In this document: piece by piece, positions 4,884 through 6,274 of the stretch
Layout: each line of letters begins with the position of its first letter
How positions within the stretch are numbered: position 1 is the stretch's first letter
Source: Glaciecola sp. UBA983
GTDB taxonomy: Bacteria; Pseudomonadota; Gammaproteobacteria; Enterobacterales; Alteromonadaceae
Reading direction: 5' to 3'
DNA length: 6,274 nucleotides
Assembly: GCA_002292215.1 (NCBI GenBank)
Contig: DBBN01000119.1
Span: 40,552-46,825, forward strand
Position numbers and translations under genes: made by a program
Notes under the pieces: generated by a model
Database searches by the model: none
What the model was told of the DNA's origin: nothing
The model's input: only the letters and a program-made list of their open reading frames with translations

Positions 4884-6274
4884 CTGTTCATAATTCATCA
4901 ATAGATTTAGCAGACTCAACGGTCACTAAACCAAAACCGATTGCAGCAACCTTAGCATTAGCAACTTGTGCTTTATTAGGCGCTGTCAGCCCGCTTGCGC
5001 AGGCGAAGAGCGATTCTGCGGACGATTGGAAGTTTGATACGGCAATCTTGTATTATGGTGAAACAGATCGAGTAAGCTTAGTTGAAGGTGTGATCAGTGC
5101 AACCAAAGACTTTGGTGATGAACATATTTTCAATGGTAAAGTGACATTCGATGGTCTAACAGGAGCATCCGCTACGGGCGCAGTGCCGCAAGACACCGTA
5201 CAGACCTATTCACGCCCATCGGGTAATGCAGGGTATGCAGTGGCTGCCGGTGAAACACCGTTAGATGATACGTTTAAAGACTCACGCGTGCAGTTGAATG
5301 CGCAGTGGACACAACCGCTAGTGACTGATTTACGTGGGTCAACCGGTGTGCATTTTTCGAAAGAATATGACTATTTATCTCTTGGCGTAAATGGCTCATT
5401 AGCCCGTGATTTTAATCAAAAAAATACCACATTATCAGTAGGCTTATCCTATCAGTTTGATAGTATTGATCCTGTTGGTGGCACGCCAGAAAGACTGGGT
5501 AGCATCTCAGTGTTAAACAGCTTAAGTGATTATGATTTATATGATGCTTATGTTGATGAAGACCGCGATGATAACAGTTCGGGCAATGCTGAATTTGATG
5601 CCCATGAAAACCATTATGGCAGTCGTGACGGCGCACAAGACAAAGATACCATTGACGTTTTATTTGGCCTGACGCAAATCATTAATCGCCGCACTATCAT
5701 GCAACTTAATTATGGTATGTCCGTGTCGGATGGCTATTTGAATGATCCTTACAAACTGGTTTCAGTCGTCAATAACCAAGGTACGGTGCAAGATACTCTG
5801 TTTGAATCACGACCTGATTCTCGTACCAAACATAATGTGTACTGGCAGACTAAATACGCAATGGACAGCGGTGTGGTTGACTTATCTTACCGTTTTGCAA
5901 CCGATGATTGGGATATTCAATCGCACACTTTAGAGTCACGCTTACGCTATAATTTGTCGGATAACAGTTATATTCAACCGCATCTGCGATATTATCAACA
6001 AAGTGCTGCTGAGTTTTATCAGCCGTTTTTATTGAGTGATCAACCGCTGCCTACTTATGCGAGTGCCGATTATCGTTTAGGCGATATGGATGCGTATACG
6101 GTGGGGTTAAAATACGGACAAAAACTAGATAATGGTGATGCTTGGGCTGTTCGGGTTGAATATTATCAACAAAATCCGAAAAATGCTGGCTTTGCCGAAC
6201 CAGGTCAACTTGCTGAATTAGATCTATATCCAAGTATTAAAGCACTGATAGTACAGTTTAATTATCAATTTTAA
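4874..6274 (+). CDS. DUF3570 outer-membrane-type protein with TGAS motif
   Basis: The protein has 466 residues. A long basic n-region precedes a signal core (about 22-40) with cleavage likely after AQA44. The rest is beta-rich and ends in VQFNYQF, the terminal aromatic of outer-membrane barrels. Family blocks of DUF3570 are clear: QIINRRTIMQLNYG (268-281), DPYKLVSVV (291-299), ESRPDSRTKH (311-320), QPHLRYYQQSAAEFY (368-382) and YASADYRLG (395-403). Near the start, D93-G-L-T96-G-A-S99 fits the flavinylation consensus of ApbE FMN transferases, and a loop at 228-261 has 12 Asp/Glu in 34 residues. Function is unknown. DUF3570 genes typically sit with TlpA-like, DUF4266 and ApbE genes. It overlaps the DUF4266 gene by 10 bp, with GGAGG upstream of its ATG. 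The stop codon is the last three bases of the window, so the gene is complete. Confidence 0.92.
   Translation: MQLTVHNSSIDLADSTVTKPKPIAATLALATCALLGAVSPLAQAKSDSADDWKFDTAILYYGETDRVSLVEGVISATKDFGDEHIFNGKVTFDGLTGASATGAVPQDTVQTYSRPSGNAGYAVAAGETPLDDTFKDSRVQLNAQWTQPLVTDLRGSTGVHFSKEYDYLSLGVNGSLARDFNQKNTTLSVGLSYQFDSIDPVGGTPERLGSISVLNSLSDYDLYDAYVDEDRDDNSSGNAEFDAHENHYGSRDGAQDKDTIDVLFGLTQIINRRTIMQLNYGMSVSDGYLNDPYKLVSVVNNQGTVQDTLFESRPDSRTKHNVYWQTKYAMDSGVVDLSYRFATDDWDIQSHTLESRLRYNLSDNSYIQPHLRYYQQSAAEFYQPFLLSDQPLPTYASADYRLGDMDAYTVGLKYGQKLDNGDAWAVRVEYYQQNPKNAGFAEPGQLAELDLYPSIKALIVQFNYQF

Noticed and set aside
5412..5636. Minus-strand His-rich open frame inside the DUF3570 gene, suggestive of a metal-binding peptide
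   Set aside because: The His codons are the complement of GAT/GTG-rich coding for the acidic loop; there is no ribosome site and the gene on the other strand is certain.

Overview
The window is a compact, all-plus-strand gene cluster of eight genes with almost no non-coding DNA. It looks chromosomal and comes from a Gram-negative bacterium, most likely a gammaproteobacterium of the marine Shewanella/Moritella/Pseudoalteromonas type. The reasons are a QseB/QseC-like two-component pair, a lipoprotein signal, two exported proteins ending in aromatic beta-barrel termini, and a fairly AT-rich base composition (by eye, not counted). I see no mobile element, tRNA, rRNA or CRISPR array.

Layout. Positions 1-65 hold a tandem repeat (two AGTTTA half-sites 11 bp apart) and a possible -10 in front of an OmpR-class response regulator (66-737), followed by a QseC-like sensor kinase (755-2104). 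Tightly packed behind them are a membrane-anchored or secreted cupredoxin-fold protein (2110-2562), an FTR1-like multi-pass membrane protein (2549-3325) and an unrecognised exported protein that resembles a small beta-barrel (3315-4052). The only real gap in the cluster (4053-4122, 70 bp) contains a perfect 9-bp inverted repeat and AAGTTT motifs like those at 1-20. After it come a TlpA/ResA-type thioredoxin (4123-4647), a DUF4266 mini-lipoprotein ending in Cys-Gly-Cys-Asn (4659-4883) and a DUF3570 outer-membrane-type protein (4874-6274). The window stops at the last base of that gene.

How the parts may work together. The second half (thioredoxin, DUF4266, DUF3570) is a recurrent but functionally uncharacterised module. 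From memory it usually continues into an ApbE-type FAD:protein FMN transferase, which would lie just outside the window. The first half resembles a cupredoxin/FTR1 iron-uptake pair (FtrB/FtrC-like), but the permease has lost both REXXE iron-binding motifs, so it may move something other than iron or act as a sensor or scaffold. The DUF3570 protein carries DGLTGAS at residues 93-99, which fits the consensus that ApbE enzymes flavinylate. The best overall hypothesis is a sensor-controlled envelope redox/metal system: a possibly flavinylated outer-membrane barrel, a Cys-tailed lipoprotein served by a dedicated thioredoxin, and an inner-membrane cupredoxin/FTR1-like module. Family assignments are well supported by sequence. 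The joint function is inference.
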